Source: Meandrina meandrites
Taxonomy: Eukaryota; Cnidaria; Anthozoa; Scleractinia; Meandrinidae
Reading direction: 5' to 3'
Assembly (NCBI GenBank): GCA_963693305.1
Contig: OY855906.1
Coordinates: 4,370,001-4,434,000 of the forward strand
Length of the DNA stretch: 64,000 nucleotides
The notes below the pieces were generated by a model, which searched no databases, was not told where the DNA came from, and was given only the letters and a program-made list of their open reading frames with translations. Shown in pieces: positions 22,739 to 34,876 of the stretch. Within the stretch, counting starts at the first letter, position 1; the number at the start of each line of letters is the position of its first letter. Made by a program: the position numbers and the translations under genes.

Positions 22739-25603
22739 TGATCCATCAATCATCTCGTTCTCTCTTCTTTATGGCAGTGTTAATCATTTAGTTGTTAACA
22801 TATAGCTTTAGCTTGTGAAATTTCGCTACTCTTTTTAAAACGTTTTCTTTCAAAAGTCTTGCACATTTTCGCTTCCAACTCTTACAGCGTTCGAGGCGGC
22901 GATAACCGGAAGTGGAGTTGGATGGTATCGATTGCATCGCTGAATGGAAATCAACCTTGTCTACAGGGTGGCCACGGCGTTCCTTTGCAAGGTTTATTAA
23001 ACCCTGGAGACGAGGTTAAAACGGGCGTGTAAGACGCCTAGGGATTATTCCTCTAGATCTTGCTCCCTTCCCACCTGCAAAAAATGCTCTGAAAGAAAAG
23101 GTATAGGCATTTCTCTCAAGCTATGTCAGTTTATAGCGGAGCTCCGGCGCGCGAAGCGCGCCAGCGGAGCACCATGGGTAAGGAAATTTGGTAACCTATC
23201 GATGCGAGAAATTTTGGTTATGACGTCAGCGTACGCCCACCTGCGCGTACAGACTCTGGGGGAGGGGGAGTGGAGTCCTAAGGCAGCCCGACCGGGGGTG
23301 GGGGAGGAGAATAGGCTGTGAGAGATCGGGAGCAGATGGCACATCTTATCCCTACTTACGTACGTAAACAGAGCTTACAACTTTGACATCCATGTTATGA
23401 TCAATTGACAGCTGTCAAAACAAGGTATCCGTTGACCAGTATCACGTTGCTATATCTGGACATTTCATTTCAACTTAAACGAAGCAATTGTATGAAAACG
23501 CGGCAATCTCGTTTGCACGTTGTTCACTGCTGAATTGAAAGACGGGAAGAAAGCGTGCTGGAGGACATAGATCTTCGTGAATATTCTCGCTTTATTTACT
23601 TATCTACAGCATGGAAAGTTATGCCAAGTGATTTAGGATAACCTCTTAACGGGAAGATCCGAAATAATTGTTGACCTGAAGATGATATATCGGAGTACGA
23701 GTCAAAAACAGCGAGAGTTGAAGCACTGTCTTCGGTTCCTGCGTGCCGGAGCCGTGTCAGAGCCGGTCAAGTTGACTGAAGTGACGGATAAAAGACTGTT
23801 AAAAGCTACACCGAAAGGAAGAAAGATGTTGATCTTCGCTGATAATTCAAATTGCGTATATGTCCGTGGTGTGAGATTATTACGAACATTGGACGAAACT
23901 ACCGTTTTCGATGCTTCGTCTCCGATGTTATTTGGCTGGTGAAAGCTTTATTTGCCCTGCAGAATTTACAAGCCTTCTCAAAATATGAGGTAACAAACGT
24001 AAATGCACATATTTTGTTATGAGAATCTGTTTATACTTCATTTATGAGCGAATTCGATGTTGTGTCGGTTTTCAGATCTTCCCGTCAACTATATAATATA
24101 AGCTTAAATTTCGTTAAAACGGCTGCTTTCAAACCTCTTAGCTTTAATCACTTTTGTGAACTTTTGCCTATTAAATGTTTCGTTTCAAATAGTGTTTTTT
24201 TAGTTAGTGGAGTTAACTGTGAGGTTCATCGTTGGATTTTGAAAAGAATATTCAATTATTGAGCTACACGGATCAAAAACATGATTTCGCACGCTGCATT
24301 TGCAGAAAAATCCCGCAAACAAATCAAAGCAAAAAACGAGTAAACCTTCGGCAACGATACTTCACACCAACGAATTAAACGATTTATTATCCAACTGCTC
24401 TATTTCACTCGCTTGCACTGATTTTTGTCATTTTGGTGAGTGTGTTGAAATCTCGTACGCGTGATAAATTTTTAGATTCGTAAACGAGTATTTACGCCGG
24501 TTTTTATATTGCGAGTTGCCTGTGCTTGGGTGAGTGAGTTCAGACTTTTCCTGACGCATATTTGCCTGTTAGAAACGAAGGAAATTCATTCACTTCTCTG
24601 CATAAAATTCTCTAGGGTATTTAGCAATGTGTACGAAAAAACATGCAGCGTACACTGGCGTAGTAATCATGCAACCAAACCAAGATGGTTCAAAACTACA
24701 TTGTAAGCGTATTAGACAGCGAGCACCACTTCCTAAATCACAAACTGTCACAATTCTTACACAAAAAACTGCTTAAGAATGACTTAAACCGGCTCCCAAT
24801 GAATTTGCTGAGTTAGTTTTGGCGCTGTGATTTTCTTTGTTGTGGCGTGAGTTCATTTTGTTTTAATAGCCGCGAGTTCACTTTGTTCAGTGCATTGAGT
24901 TGATCTGTTTGCCTTGAGTTGATTTTTTTGCCTTGACTATTTTGAAGTATATCAAAACAAATTTATTCCCTTCACCAAGGCCCTTTTTACATTGAATAAC
25001 CCTTAGAGTTATGAAAAGTCTTAACACTAAAATTTGATGTGTGCGTCTACGTGCGTACGTGCATGAGGAACCCAATAAAGTGCAGCGAGATGTACCTATA
25101 TGGGCAACTGTATACGCTTAGAAATAGTGTGGCTACTTATTAATTGGGAAACAGTGCAAGCTCGAGCAAAAAAAAATAATAAATAGGAGCTCCGCTTTTA
25201 GGCCTGCCTAAATCTATATATTTTAGTATTCATTCATTTTAAACTACTTATGCTTCAACTGATGATATGAGTCATTTCAAGTTTACTTAAGTAGTTTATC
25301 AAGACTTCATGGAGGGGTCTGGATGGGTTAATGCCGGAATCTCAGTTAAATTCTCGGCAGTTTTCAGTTGAAATTTCCTAGCTATCGGTGAATTTGGCAG
25401 ATCTCAGATCTCAGCTATTAATTAAAAATGCCTCATTTGTCAGCTGACAGCTACAATTTTGACCAATTCTCAGCTCTCAGCGAGCCCCCATCCAGCTGCT
25501 TTTTATAAAGGTGATCAGACTATCAAAAAAAATATCAACGACTGCCTCATTTCTAAGGTCTACTGTCATGACAAATGTTACTCAGGTATTCTTGAAAATT
25601 TCG
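22739..25603. other. Intergenic DNA with a possible 2-kb element
   Basis: AGCGGAGCTCC at 23135-23145 recurs inverted at 25186-25196 and may mark ends of an element. The left end is followed by a GGCGCGC-GAA-GCGCGCC hairpin. An 86-residue open frame at 23682-23942 has no recognised motif. No host gene was identified. Confidence 0.35.
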
Positions 25604-27803
25604 TTAAAGAATACTTTCTAAAGAAGCATTTCCATTTAAATTCTTTGACGCAAACTTGAAGGAATTTTTAATCCGTCTGCCTTCGTACTCATCGAACACT
25701 GCTCTGGTGACATTCCCTCTATCCATGGGGTCCTCGATTCTTACCTTCGGTCCCCGCCAAACCCTGGAAAACATCCCATTGTCTAAAGTAGTTCCCGTGC
25801 GAACAGAAATAATGTCAACCCATTGGAAAGCAGAATAATACCGGAAAAATCCGATCAGAAGCTCGCCAAGACTTTGCTTATTGTTGGACTTGTATGACTC
25901 GATTTGAAGAGGGACTTCACCAGTCAGCTGGTCGAGTACCTCAGTATTTGATGAGCGGAATAGCTCTGGGAAGTCTTTCTGCAGCACAGGGAGAACCGGA
26001 GGGGAACATCCGGCTTGCAGGAAATGGATTACCATTAGAACTACAGCAAAGCCTAGAAATAGTAGTAAATAAAAAGTTATATATTCCAATTTACTCAAAA
26101 ACCACTCCGTGACTAGTGAAAATAAGAATAAAGGGAAAATATTTGCATTAGGCAAAGAGAAGGAGTGTACATGAAATCCAGGGATGATGGACTTCGCTGA
26201 AGGGAAGGACAAAACCAAAACCCGACACACGCGAGCCTGCGTCGAAATGAAGGAGAGCAAGATTACTCTGAGAAATCGTTCACAGCAAGGAGCCCAAAAG
26301 TGTCCAAAAGTCATTCGTGCAGATCTAACCCAATCGGAAAACAACTGGAAGCTGTCCTCGGCTTCTGATTATGAAAGAATGTGAATCATTTAAAAGTGGT
26401 CACATTTCTGGGCTCCTTTCTGTAAATAGAAGATGAAAAAAAAGTTCCCGAGGAATAACGTAAAACATGGAGTATACTATCGGCAAAGCCAGCCATAAAT
26501 GCAAAATATTTTCTTTCCTTTTTGAATTTACTGTGGAAAGGAGTACCTGGGAGCCTCTTCAATTTTGCACCAACAATTGCAGCCTTTTGAGCCCATATTT
26601 TGATCACAATGACCAGTGGTTTCACTCTTGGGTCACACTCGGAGTAACATTTTAATAGAAAGGCATTCCGCGGACTGTTCCAGTTTTCTACGGTGATATC
26701 ACTTTCAAACGACTTCTCTTTGTCCTTGAGTATGATTATGGGAACTTTGGCATTCGGTATAACCTGAAAATTGGTTAGACACAGCGTTCTGTAAGCTTAG
26801 CTAATATCTGTCGGGACGAATTTTCTGTATTCACTGTGGTATAACGTGGGATCCCGCCTCAGTTAAAATTTCCCTGCTTCTCTCTATAGCTCTCACGGTC
26901 ATTTTCTTTCATTAACACGATTCCTTAGTATTGTATTGCGCATCCTTACTGCGCATAATTGACACGTGATTAGTGCGAGCGCAATAAAAATGGCGACTAT
27001 TTCTTTGACTGGAGCTGACGCTAGAAAGGAAAATCGTCATTTTCGCCTTGTTAACGAGTATGGTAACCTATATAATTTTTTTCGCTGGTTTTGAATTAAG
27101 CAATAACTTACTGTAAAATACAATTATAGACCAATTTCCAGGTGTAAAATAAGTAACAGTCGGAAACGTGAATTTAGCGAGCAATCATGAATATCTAATG
27201 ATAATAATGTTGTTAGGAAATATTGGGTATATACAAGGTGCTGTTGCTCCTAAACGAATATGGGAACCCTTGCATTTTTTTTTTCAAAACTTAAGTTCCT
27301 ATATTAAAGATAGCCAATACGCAAAGTTTGACAAAAATGCCAATGCAAGTTCTATTTCAGAGGAATGAATGCACTTTACTAAAAGATCTCTTATCATGAG
27401 CTGCCTGTTAATGAGTTTCCGGCATAAAATAATCCAAATTAGACATTATATTAAGTTTCAATAAAGCTACAAAAACTATAAATACCTCTGTTTCAAAACG
27501 ACGAGGTTTGCGAGTAAAAAGAGGCTCGATTCTCCGTAGTATGTCTCCAGTTCCTACGGGTCTGCTTTCGGTGCCTAATACTAGATTAAGGTCGATATCG
27601 CTATCAACGCTTCCAAATCCGTTGGCCGAAGAGCCGCACATAACAAGACGACAACTAGGATAAAGCTCTTGGATAATAAGTTCCATTTCCACTCGCCATG
27701 TATCCTTCTGATCATAAATTTTCTGAGTTTGCTGATGCGCCAAAAAATTCTCTTGAATCTGAGAGCTAAGACGCGGATATAAACCTGTTGGCCCACGCGC
27801 CAT
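25604..27803 (-). CDS. GLD2/TENT2-like non-canonical poly(A) polymerase, copy 2
   Basis: Exons in transcript order are 27486-27803, 26547-26763 and 25604-26052, encoding 327 residues ending in TAA. Exons 2 and 3 have exactly the lengths of copies 1 and 3 (217 and 449 nt) and the same phases. Catalytic motifs are GSSANGFGS with SDIDLNLVL, and SFESDITVEN for the third aspartate. The PAP-associated part reads KPLVIVIKIWAQKA, VIHFLQAGCSPPVLP and SLGELLIGFFRYYSAFQW. No frameshift or stop was seen, so it is probably functional. It lies head to tail with copy 3, suggesting tandem duplication. The ATG at 27803 matches the starts of the other copies. Confidence 0.86.
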
Positions 27804-29559
27804 TTCGAACGAAACCAAACACAAATTTATAATGATTTACAGTCAACTAGCTACTTTCAACTTTACAAAGCTAAGGAGAGAGGTTCGCGTGAAAAAATAT
27901 GTTAGGTATATATCTTAATCCTAACGAGTCTAATCGCTTCAGCCTTTTTCCGCGAAAACACTCTTCCGTCATACACACTTGATTTCCTAGAAATGTTATG
28001 CATCCACGGTAAACTGTGATTGGTCGTTTGTCCAGTAATGCGTCATCGGCGTTTTAAAGTAAATAAGACGCTAATGCAAGCAAAGGCACATTTTTTTGGC
28101 CATCGATATCAATTTTTTGGACACTTCGGAACTCCGATGTTACTTTTAAATCAATCTTATGATATATAAAAATGAAAAAAAAAAACAACAAAAAAAAAAC
28201 ATGAAAATCCATATTGTTCGAGTTCCCAGCATCATAAAAGAGCGCACAGTGATTGATGTCTTTACTGCCTGGAATATCTCCGGTCCAACTCTTGCCTGAT
28301 TTGACCCTTCGTTGGCGTAAGAGGAGGATTGGGTCGAATTTGCGTAACATGCTTGTCCTATGATCTGATCGACTTTATCAGTTAGTACGATCAACATGGT
28401 CGAGCAAAAGGTATCGTCTCCATAAAAAGGTTAAGTCTGCTTGCGAGCCTAGTGGCCCATCAGGCCGGAGCTTATCCCGGTTTCCGTAGCATGAAGAGAT
28501 ATTTCTACTCCCCCCTGGATGACCTGGATGGGATGCCAGTCCATCGCAGGGTTACCCCCAGCAGTAAAATCGCCGGTACCCATTTATACACTTGGGTGGA
28601 GAGAGGCACTATGAGAGTAAAGTGTCTTTCCCAAGAACACAACGTAGTGCCTAGACCAGGGCTCGAACCCGGACCGTTCGATCCGGAGTCCAGCGCACTA
28701 ACCATTAGGCCACCGCGTCTCCCACAGTCGTCTCCATGCGGATGATGAATTTCATGTAGATTTTGCCGGAAGGTGAATAATGCGACAAGAAAGACAGCCT
28801 CCTTCAGACTCCTTTTTGTTCCGCAGTAACTTAGTGCGCCTTTAAAGGCGTCACCGTCGTGAAGGAGATCGCCATGACCAGTGAATAGAGGAATCGAATG
28901 TGAATAGAGAGGACAAGGAATGGCCAAAAGTCTACCACCGACGACGTAACGCGATTGGGAAGATATACTTCGGGATGTTCATTAGGACAGCTAAGTGTTG
29001 CTCATAAATTAAATTTAGTTAATGAACGTGCAATTTAAACGGAAATTTAAACTTAAATGAAATAAAATGGTGGTTAATAGACACAATTTTATTTCAAGCT
29101 AAGAATAACCCAGAATTTACATCCCACTAGTGCAGCGATATGAAGTAACGAATCTTAACTGAAACATTCTGTCAGTAGTTCATCTTACGAAAATCCAAAA
29201 ATGAATAAATATACAGTCTTAAATACGCCTTCTACAGCGTCCTGTAATTGAGGGGTCACAGACCAGCTAGCATCGCATCCAGAGAGTCACGGAAACTGGA
29301 GTTATAATTATGCCATGGTCTGATGAGCGAAAATATCGCATTTCGATCAAACTCATATAAGTGATTTGTGCGCTTAATTAAGTTTCTTTCAAAGTGTGTC
29401 TCAGGCGGAAAGCCACCTCAGTGCATTAAAAAAAAACATGCTTTCAGCCAATCAACGATTCCCTTAATAAACAGTTAAATAAACGTAAAAAACCTGATCC
29501 AGTGCAAACATTTTAAAACTGGCATAGTTTAAGAAAGATTCTACTCCAGAATTTCAGTT
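27804..29559. other. Interval between GLD2-like copies 2 and 3
   Basis: 27880-28030 is the probable copy 2 promoter (CCGCGAAAACACTCTTCCG, then CCTAGAAAT, then TGATTGGTC), resembling the copy 3 upstream region. A 30-bp segment at about 28322-28352 recurs upstream of EED at about 32985-33014. A SINE lies at 28431-28722, and the remainder has no recognised gene. Confidence 0.45.
28431..28722 (-). mobile_element. tRNA-derived SINE (family 1) between GLD2-like copies
   Basis: It matches 7069-7352 closely, including CAGGGCTCGAACCCGGACCG (box B complement) and TAACCATTAGGCCACCGCG (box A complement). An internal GATGACCTGGATGGG duplication is specific to this copy. Confidence 0.85.
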
Positions 29560-32542
29560 TTACTTAAAAACGTCTTGCAAAGATGAGGACTGGTTTAACT
29601 GAGTTGACGCAGATTTGAACGCATTTTTTATGCGTGAAAACTCGTTCAAGCTGTATACACCCCTGGTTACATTGCCTTCATCTGTTGGGTCTTCAAGCCT
29701 GATGTATGGTCCACTCCAAATCCTATGACGGCGTGTTGGCTGAGTGCTGCCCACGCGAAGAGAAATGGTTCTATCCCAGTTGAAAGCAGAATAGTACTGG
29801 AAAAAACCTATCAACAGCTCACCAAGACTTTGCGCGTTGTTAGACTTGTATGACTGAACTTGTTGAGGGAGGTCAGCAGTGAGTTCTGTGATGACAGCGG
29901 TGTTTGGTGAGCGGAAAAGCTCTGGGAAGTTCTTTTGTAGCGCGGGTAATACCGGAGGGGTACACCCGGCTTGGAGATAATGAATCACGAGTAAAACTAC
30001 GGCGAAACCTATTGAAAAAGAAAAGATAAAAAACTCAGCCCTAGCAAACTACAAAACAAGAAAGTGGGATGGGGCAATAGGGATCTCGAAATCGACAATA
30101 TATTTATGACGTTAATTGAATTATGCTTAAGGTTGTCTGATTTAATAAGGATTTTAACCTTGTCTGTTATAATTGTAACTTGCTCTGAACAATGCTTGAG
30201 AGCATAGCTAAACCGTAACTCTGAGTTTTTGGCGGCGACGAGGAGCTTTCTTTTAGCTTTTGGGACATGCAGAACTATTATATGTCGACCATGTAGACGA
30301 GGTTTTAATGATGACGAAAACATCGTTCCTTGTTCACACATTAATCAGAAGTACCCAGTAGCGGTTTCTTAGAGATACTCAAAAGGACTGAGGAAGCGAA
30401 AATGCGCTCTTTCTTGCAAGAAATGAGGAGGTCCGGAGTGAATATGGACCTCGTCTTCCGTTGAAAAGAGAAGGTGGGGGTTGGAATTTAGGCTGATATA
30501 CTTTTCAGGAAAATGGGGGCGCCACAGCGAATGTCACGAAATCTTTAACTCACTCATTTACTGAATGAAATACTTTTCTTGCTAAGCGATAGGAATAATG
30601 ATATTCTTAACTATTACCAGAGAGACGATGTAATTTTGCGTCAGTGATCTCAGCCTTTTGAGCCCACAGTTTGATGGTAACAACCAGTGGTTTCACTCTT
30701 GGGTCACACTCAGAGTAACATCTTAAAAGGAAGGCGTTCCGCACGTTGGCCCAGTTCTCCACGCTTATGTCTGTTTGAAACGACTTTTCCTTATCCTTTA
30801 GTTTGATGATGGGAACTCTAGCATCGGATATCACCTGAAAATGTTTAAACAGGAGGAATGTTTATGTGTCTGTTCGCGCTGTAGTTTACCGTTTGGTGAA
30901 TTCAGCTCCGAGAGGCATCCGAATTAGAAATTCACTTTCTTATTGGCTAGTCAGAAAATGGCACAAGCTTTTAGTTTTGTCAGCCAACACCTGTCAAGCT
31001 GAAAAAAAAATCCGCGCTTCTCGATCCTTTATTTCCAGGTTAAAAACGTTCTACTATCGTCTCTTCCTGAGCTTGGCTGAGGGGCGGTAAACAAATGACT
31101 ATGTACAAGACCAGAAGCCATAGAATAGAGAAAGTAGTTTATCTAACTACAACACTATGTAAACCCTTGCTACACATGCCCGGCCCTTAGGTTTTCTCTG
31201 AGATGAGTCTGTGAAGTAAATGTCTTTTTATTCAAAGAGGGTAGCACGTCTCCGGTATTTTTAAAGGGGCTTTGTCACGCGTTTTAACAGATTTTTGAAC
31301 AGCCACAATTTATATTTGTGGCGTAGGAAACCTAAAAATAAGGGGACCTTTTTAATAATTGCCATATTAGAACACTAAAACTGTTAACAAGCGTCTTTGG
31401 CTATGCCGGGATGGATTGGATGGAAATGGTTGCAACTTTAAAAATTAAGGCTAAACTTTTCAAATTGTTTCCGAGCGTCTTCAAAGATCAATATTTATAG
31501 CCTTAGTTCGGTTTCTATCTGCAAAGTAAGGTCATATCTCCCTTTAGATGTTCAAAGATAATGTTTTTCTTGGGTTAAGCTGCCTACCACTAATTTTAAA
31601 ACAGTTTGGACCAAAAATCTGCGAAATCCCCGTGACGTAGCTCTTTTAAGAGAGAGTGTGATGTCAAAGTGTCGAAAAGCGGTGACCCTTATCGCCATTT
31701 CAACATTTTTTTCTTCATTTGGCAACACAATTTTACTTGAGTTTAGAATCGAAGCCTGGGACGAAAACATTTTGGCTAGGAATAACAAATTCATTTTACC
31801 GAAACTTGCTACGTAGCGGTACAAAACCCGAAACCAGGTGCCCGAAACAACGAAACGAAACAAACATTATCATTATTGTGTATCACCGGAGTGCAAACGC
31901 AAGGTTAGCCTGAATAACGCTCAGGTTAGCCTATTTACTGTTTACTCTCAATAACGGTAATGTATTTCGTTCGTTACGGTATTGTTTCGTTAATCGCTCT
32001 TTTCTGCCATTTCGGTCGCTTCGGTCGTTTCGTTCCGTTGTTTCGGGTTTTAGTACACTGCAGAGTCCATGCATGCCCTTCGTTTAATATGGTAGCATAT
32101 CAAATGGGTCATATGGTCGAACCTCGGTTTCTGGTGCCTGTCTGGTGTATCATATTTTAGACAGTTGACCAGATAAGGCCTCAAGGTTTCTAAAGTGCAA
32201 CATAGTGTACAATAAACATAAACTTACCTTTGTCTCAAAGCGGCGGGGCTTGCGAGTGAAAAGCGACTCGATTCTCCTCAACATGTAAGATTCTGTTCCC
32301 GATCCGCTTTCACTTATAATCAACACAAGATCGATGTCGCTACTAATGCTTCCAAATCCATTAGCTGAAGATCCACATAAAACAAGGCGACAGTTCGGGT
32401 AAAGCTCTTGGATAATGAGTTCCATTTCCACTCGCCATGCATCTTTTTGATCATAAATCTTTTGAGTTTGCTGATTTGCTAAAAACTTCTCTTCAATTTG
32501 AGAACTCAGCTCACTATACCGATCCGTTTGCTTGTTTGCCAT
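29560..32542 (-). CDS. GLD2/TENT2-like non-canonical poly(A) polymerase, copy 3
   Basis: Exons in transcript order are 32228-32542, 30618-30834 and 29560-30008, encoding 326 residues ending in TAA. Motifs include GSSANGFGS with SDIDLVLI, SFQTDISVENW, KPLVVTIKLWAQKAEI, VIHYLQAGCTPPVLPALQ, SLGELLIGFFQYYSAFNW and IRLEDPTDEGNVTRGV. As in the other copies the catalytic triad is intact and the N-terminal region of vertebrate GLD2 is absent. An in-frame ATG at 32731 would add 63 residues not conserved in the paralogues, so I chose 32542. The start is divergent from EED, whose ATG lies 522 nt away, so the two may share a promoter region. Confidence 0.87.
31265..31645. mobile_element. TTAA-flanked MITE in intron 1 of GLD2-like copy 3
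   Basis: It lies between TTAA at 31261-31264 and TTAA at 31646-31649, with ends AGGGGCTTTGTCACG and CCCCGTGACGTAGCTCTT. The internal word AATGGTTGCAACTT and the general layout match the element at 40086-40439. Confidence 0.6.
31810..32060. repeat. Imperfect inverted repeat of GTTTCG-rich DNA
   Basis: TACAAAACCCGAAACCAGG with CGAAACAACGAAACG on the left recurs inverted on the right as CGTTCCGTTGTTTCGGG and TTTTAGTAC. It is probably a fold-back repeat within the intron of GLD2-like copy 3. Confidence 0.45.
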
Positions 32543-33063
32543 AATATCTGCAACAATTTTCACCACTGAAAGATGTGTTCGCGTGATAATGTTGCTCCAG
32601 TTAATATTTGCTCTGTTATGGGTTATAGTTAAAAAGCGTCTTCTGAGAATGTCAATGTTTTTTTTCCGGGAAACCATTCTTCCCTGACAGACAGTAAAAT
32701 TCTTAGAAATTGGCGAAACAACAAGAACCATGATTGGTCCGTTTCAAAAAGTTTGTTTACTCAAACCTTTCGTTTGGCATTTATCCTAATAACATTAAAT
32801 AATACATAGGTTGTGACATGAAGTGGCTGCAACAAGTGTGAAAGGATTTATGTTATCTAAAACCCGAGCCACAATCTGAGAAAAATTTCCGTTTTATCTA
32901 TCATCTTTTGGTTTTATATGCAATTTACTTTTTTGGGCAGAAGTATTGGTTCCCAGTCTCTCCCACTATCCACATGACGTATGGGGAGGATTGGGTCGAG
33001 TTTGCGTGACATGCCGGTCACAGTTCAGAAAGAAGTGTGCCCAGTTGTATAAAAGACAACAAT
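32543..33063. promoter_or_regulatory. Divergent promoter region, GLD2-like copy 3 / EED
   Basis: This 521-bp interval separates two start codons pointing away from each other. It contains TGATTGGTCCG, a CCAAT-box word on the minus strand, and TGACGTATGG. No TATA box was assigned. Confidence 0.45.
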
Positions 33064-34845
33064 ATGACCGAGGAAACGATATCGTCCCTTGCACAAGAAC
33101 ATCAAGCTGATTTAGAAGGTACGGGATCAGACGCAGAACTCGAAAGAGGTGGGAAACAAGCGAAATTCGAAGAGGAAGACAGCGATAACGACTCCACAGT
33201 CAGTAGTTCCAATTCGAATTCAACTCAAGTAGCATCAGGAAAGCGAGGGTTTCGAGGAAAAGGCAGAAAAAAGAAAAGTTTAGCTTTCAGATGCGTCAAT
33301 TTTCTCAAGGTAACGTAGTTTGTGAATGGTATGTTTGGTTTATTCTGTGTAATTGTTGCTTTGCATGTTGTCGATCGCTGAATAAAGTTTTGTTGTTTTT
33401 TCCCGCGTAATTATTCGGCCTAGGCGCCACGTGCCTAGCGTTTTGTGAATGAAAAGTTTGAAACTAGCCAGTCGGTACTATTTTCAATCAAGGAAAAGGG
33501 AGGAAACAAAGGTTGGTTCGTTGTTTTCAAATCTTGTCCAAGATGGCAGTTTTTTGAGCAATGGGCATACCTGATCTGTCAATTTTCGTCGATCGAGCCC
33601 GCGATTGTCGCTGGGCAGTTCAGTTGCTTAGTAACAACATCACGTGGGATAGGGTTTCTTCTCCAAAACTTAAGTGTTGTGCTGCCACTCCAAACACGGA
33701 CTATTATATACTATGCTCCAAATTATACCTGACAGCAGTTATTATGCTCATCTTTATGCAGGAAAAAATTGTTGGTCCACCCCATCCACTGAGAAATGGC
33801 TTCCATAGAAGAAACATAGGCACGCTAAGCGTGCAGGAGTTATTTTTTCAATTGATTGGGTTGCTTGGGGTAAGACTGGATGTTAGTCCTGTTGGGATGG
33901 TTGAGCTATTTGTGCATGGTGCATCACTACCGGTAACTACATGGCCCCTTGCTACGACTAAGAGGCATTTTTTGAAAAAAAAAAAATGTTGCAAAATTTT
34001 TTCGTGCAATTTGTTATGTCAAAACTGTTTCGTTCTATAGTAAATTTTTATCATTTCGAAAAAACAAGAACTAATTTAATTGTCAAAATGTCACGAAATG
34101 GCTTATTCTGTTAGCACTTATTTTGTTGCTAGCTTTTTTACAACCGTAACACGATACTTTTGTTTGTTACAGGATGCTTTTGTGTTTTTTGTCAAACACT
34201 GTAAAACGATACCTTTGCTTTTTTTAAAATACATGTAACATGACACTGTTGTTTATCTCACTTTTGTAACATGAAAGCTTGGTGTGGTGTGTTTAAGGTA
34301 TAAACATAAACGCTACTTACCTGAGAGTCAGCTAATCGCCAGAGCAAGACGCTAAAGAGACTAATTAAATTAATTGCGGTTTTCAGTTGGCGACACGGAG
34401 TCTCAAGCAGTATTAAATTTAAGAAGTTCCTTGTCACAAAGTCTTAAAACAAGACGCCACAGCACACTCTGAAGAAAATTCCTTGCCATTTTTATGACAC
34501 AGTATTAACATCACAATGAGAACATTCTTCAAATCTGCTTTGTGCAAATGCTTTATGCAATTTCTACTATGGTCAGCGAAACTAGCCTGTCCTAAAGGAA
34601 TGCTTGAATAACAATTTAGTGTTGGGTCTTTGCTGGCGGCGTGTGCGTTGTACTGTAAGCAGGCGAGCATTTCAAATCCGGGGTTAATTCACAACTCACC
34701 GATTCCGCCTCCTACAAATCGAAAATCTTCAAATGAAATCGCTCGCTTACAACTGTGTCAAATTACTTCCCCTTTATAAACTGCAATTTCATTGGTTCTG
34801 ATACAGTACCTTAAACCTGATTGGTGTGACAAGCAAACATACTTC

Positions 34846-34876
<31 letters not shown>

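Noticed and set aside
28505..28927. 140-codon open frame on the minus strand
   Set aside because: Its second half is SINE family 1 sequence read through by chance, and the first half has no recognised similarity.
32543..32731. N-terminal extension of GLD2-like copy 3 from the ATG at 32731
   Set aside because: The 63 added residues are not conserved in copies 1 and 2, so this is more likely 5'UTR.
33561..34040. 159-codon open frame in EED intron 1
   Set aside because: No motif, low-complexity C-terminus (Lys/Cys-rich from poly-A), and position inside an intron; no support as a gene.
34434..34670. 78-codon minus-strand frame between two donor-like sites in EED intron 1
   Set aside because: Splice-like borders exist, but no similarity or complete gene structure could be assembled.
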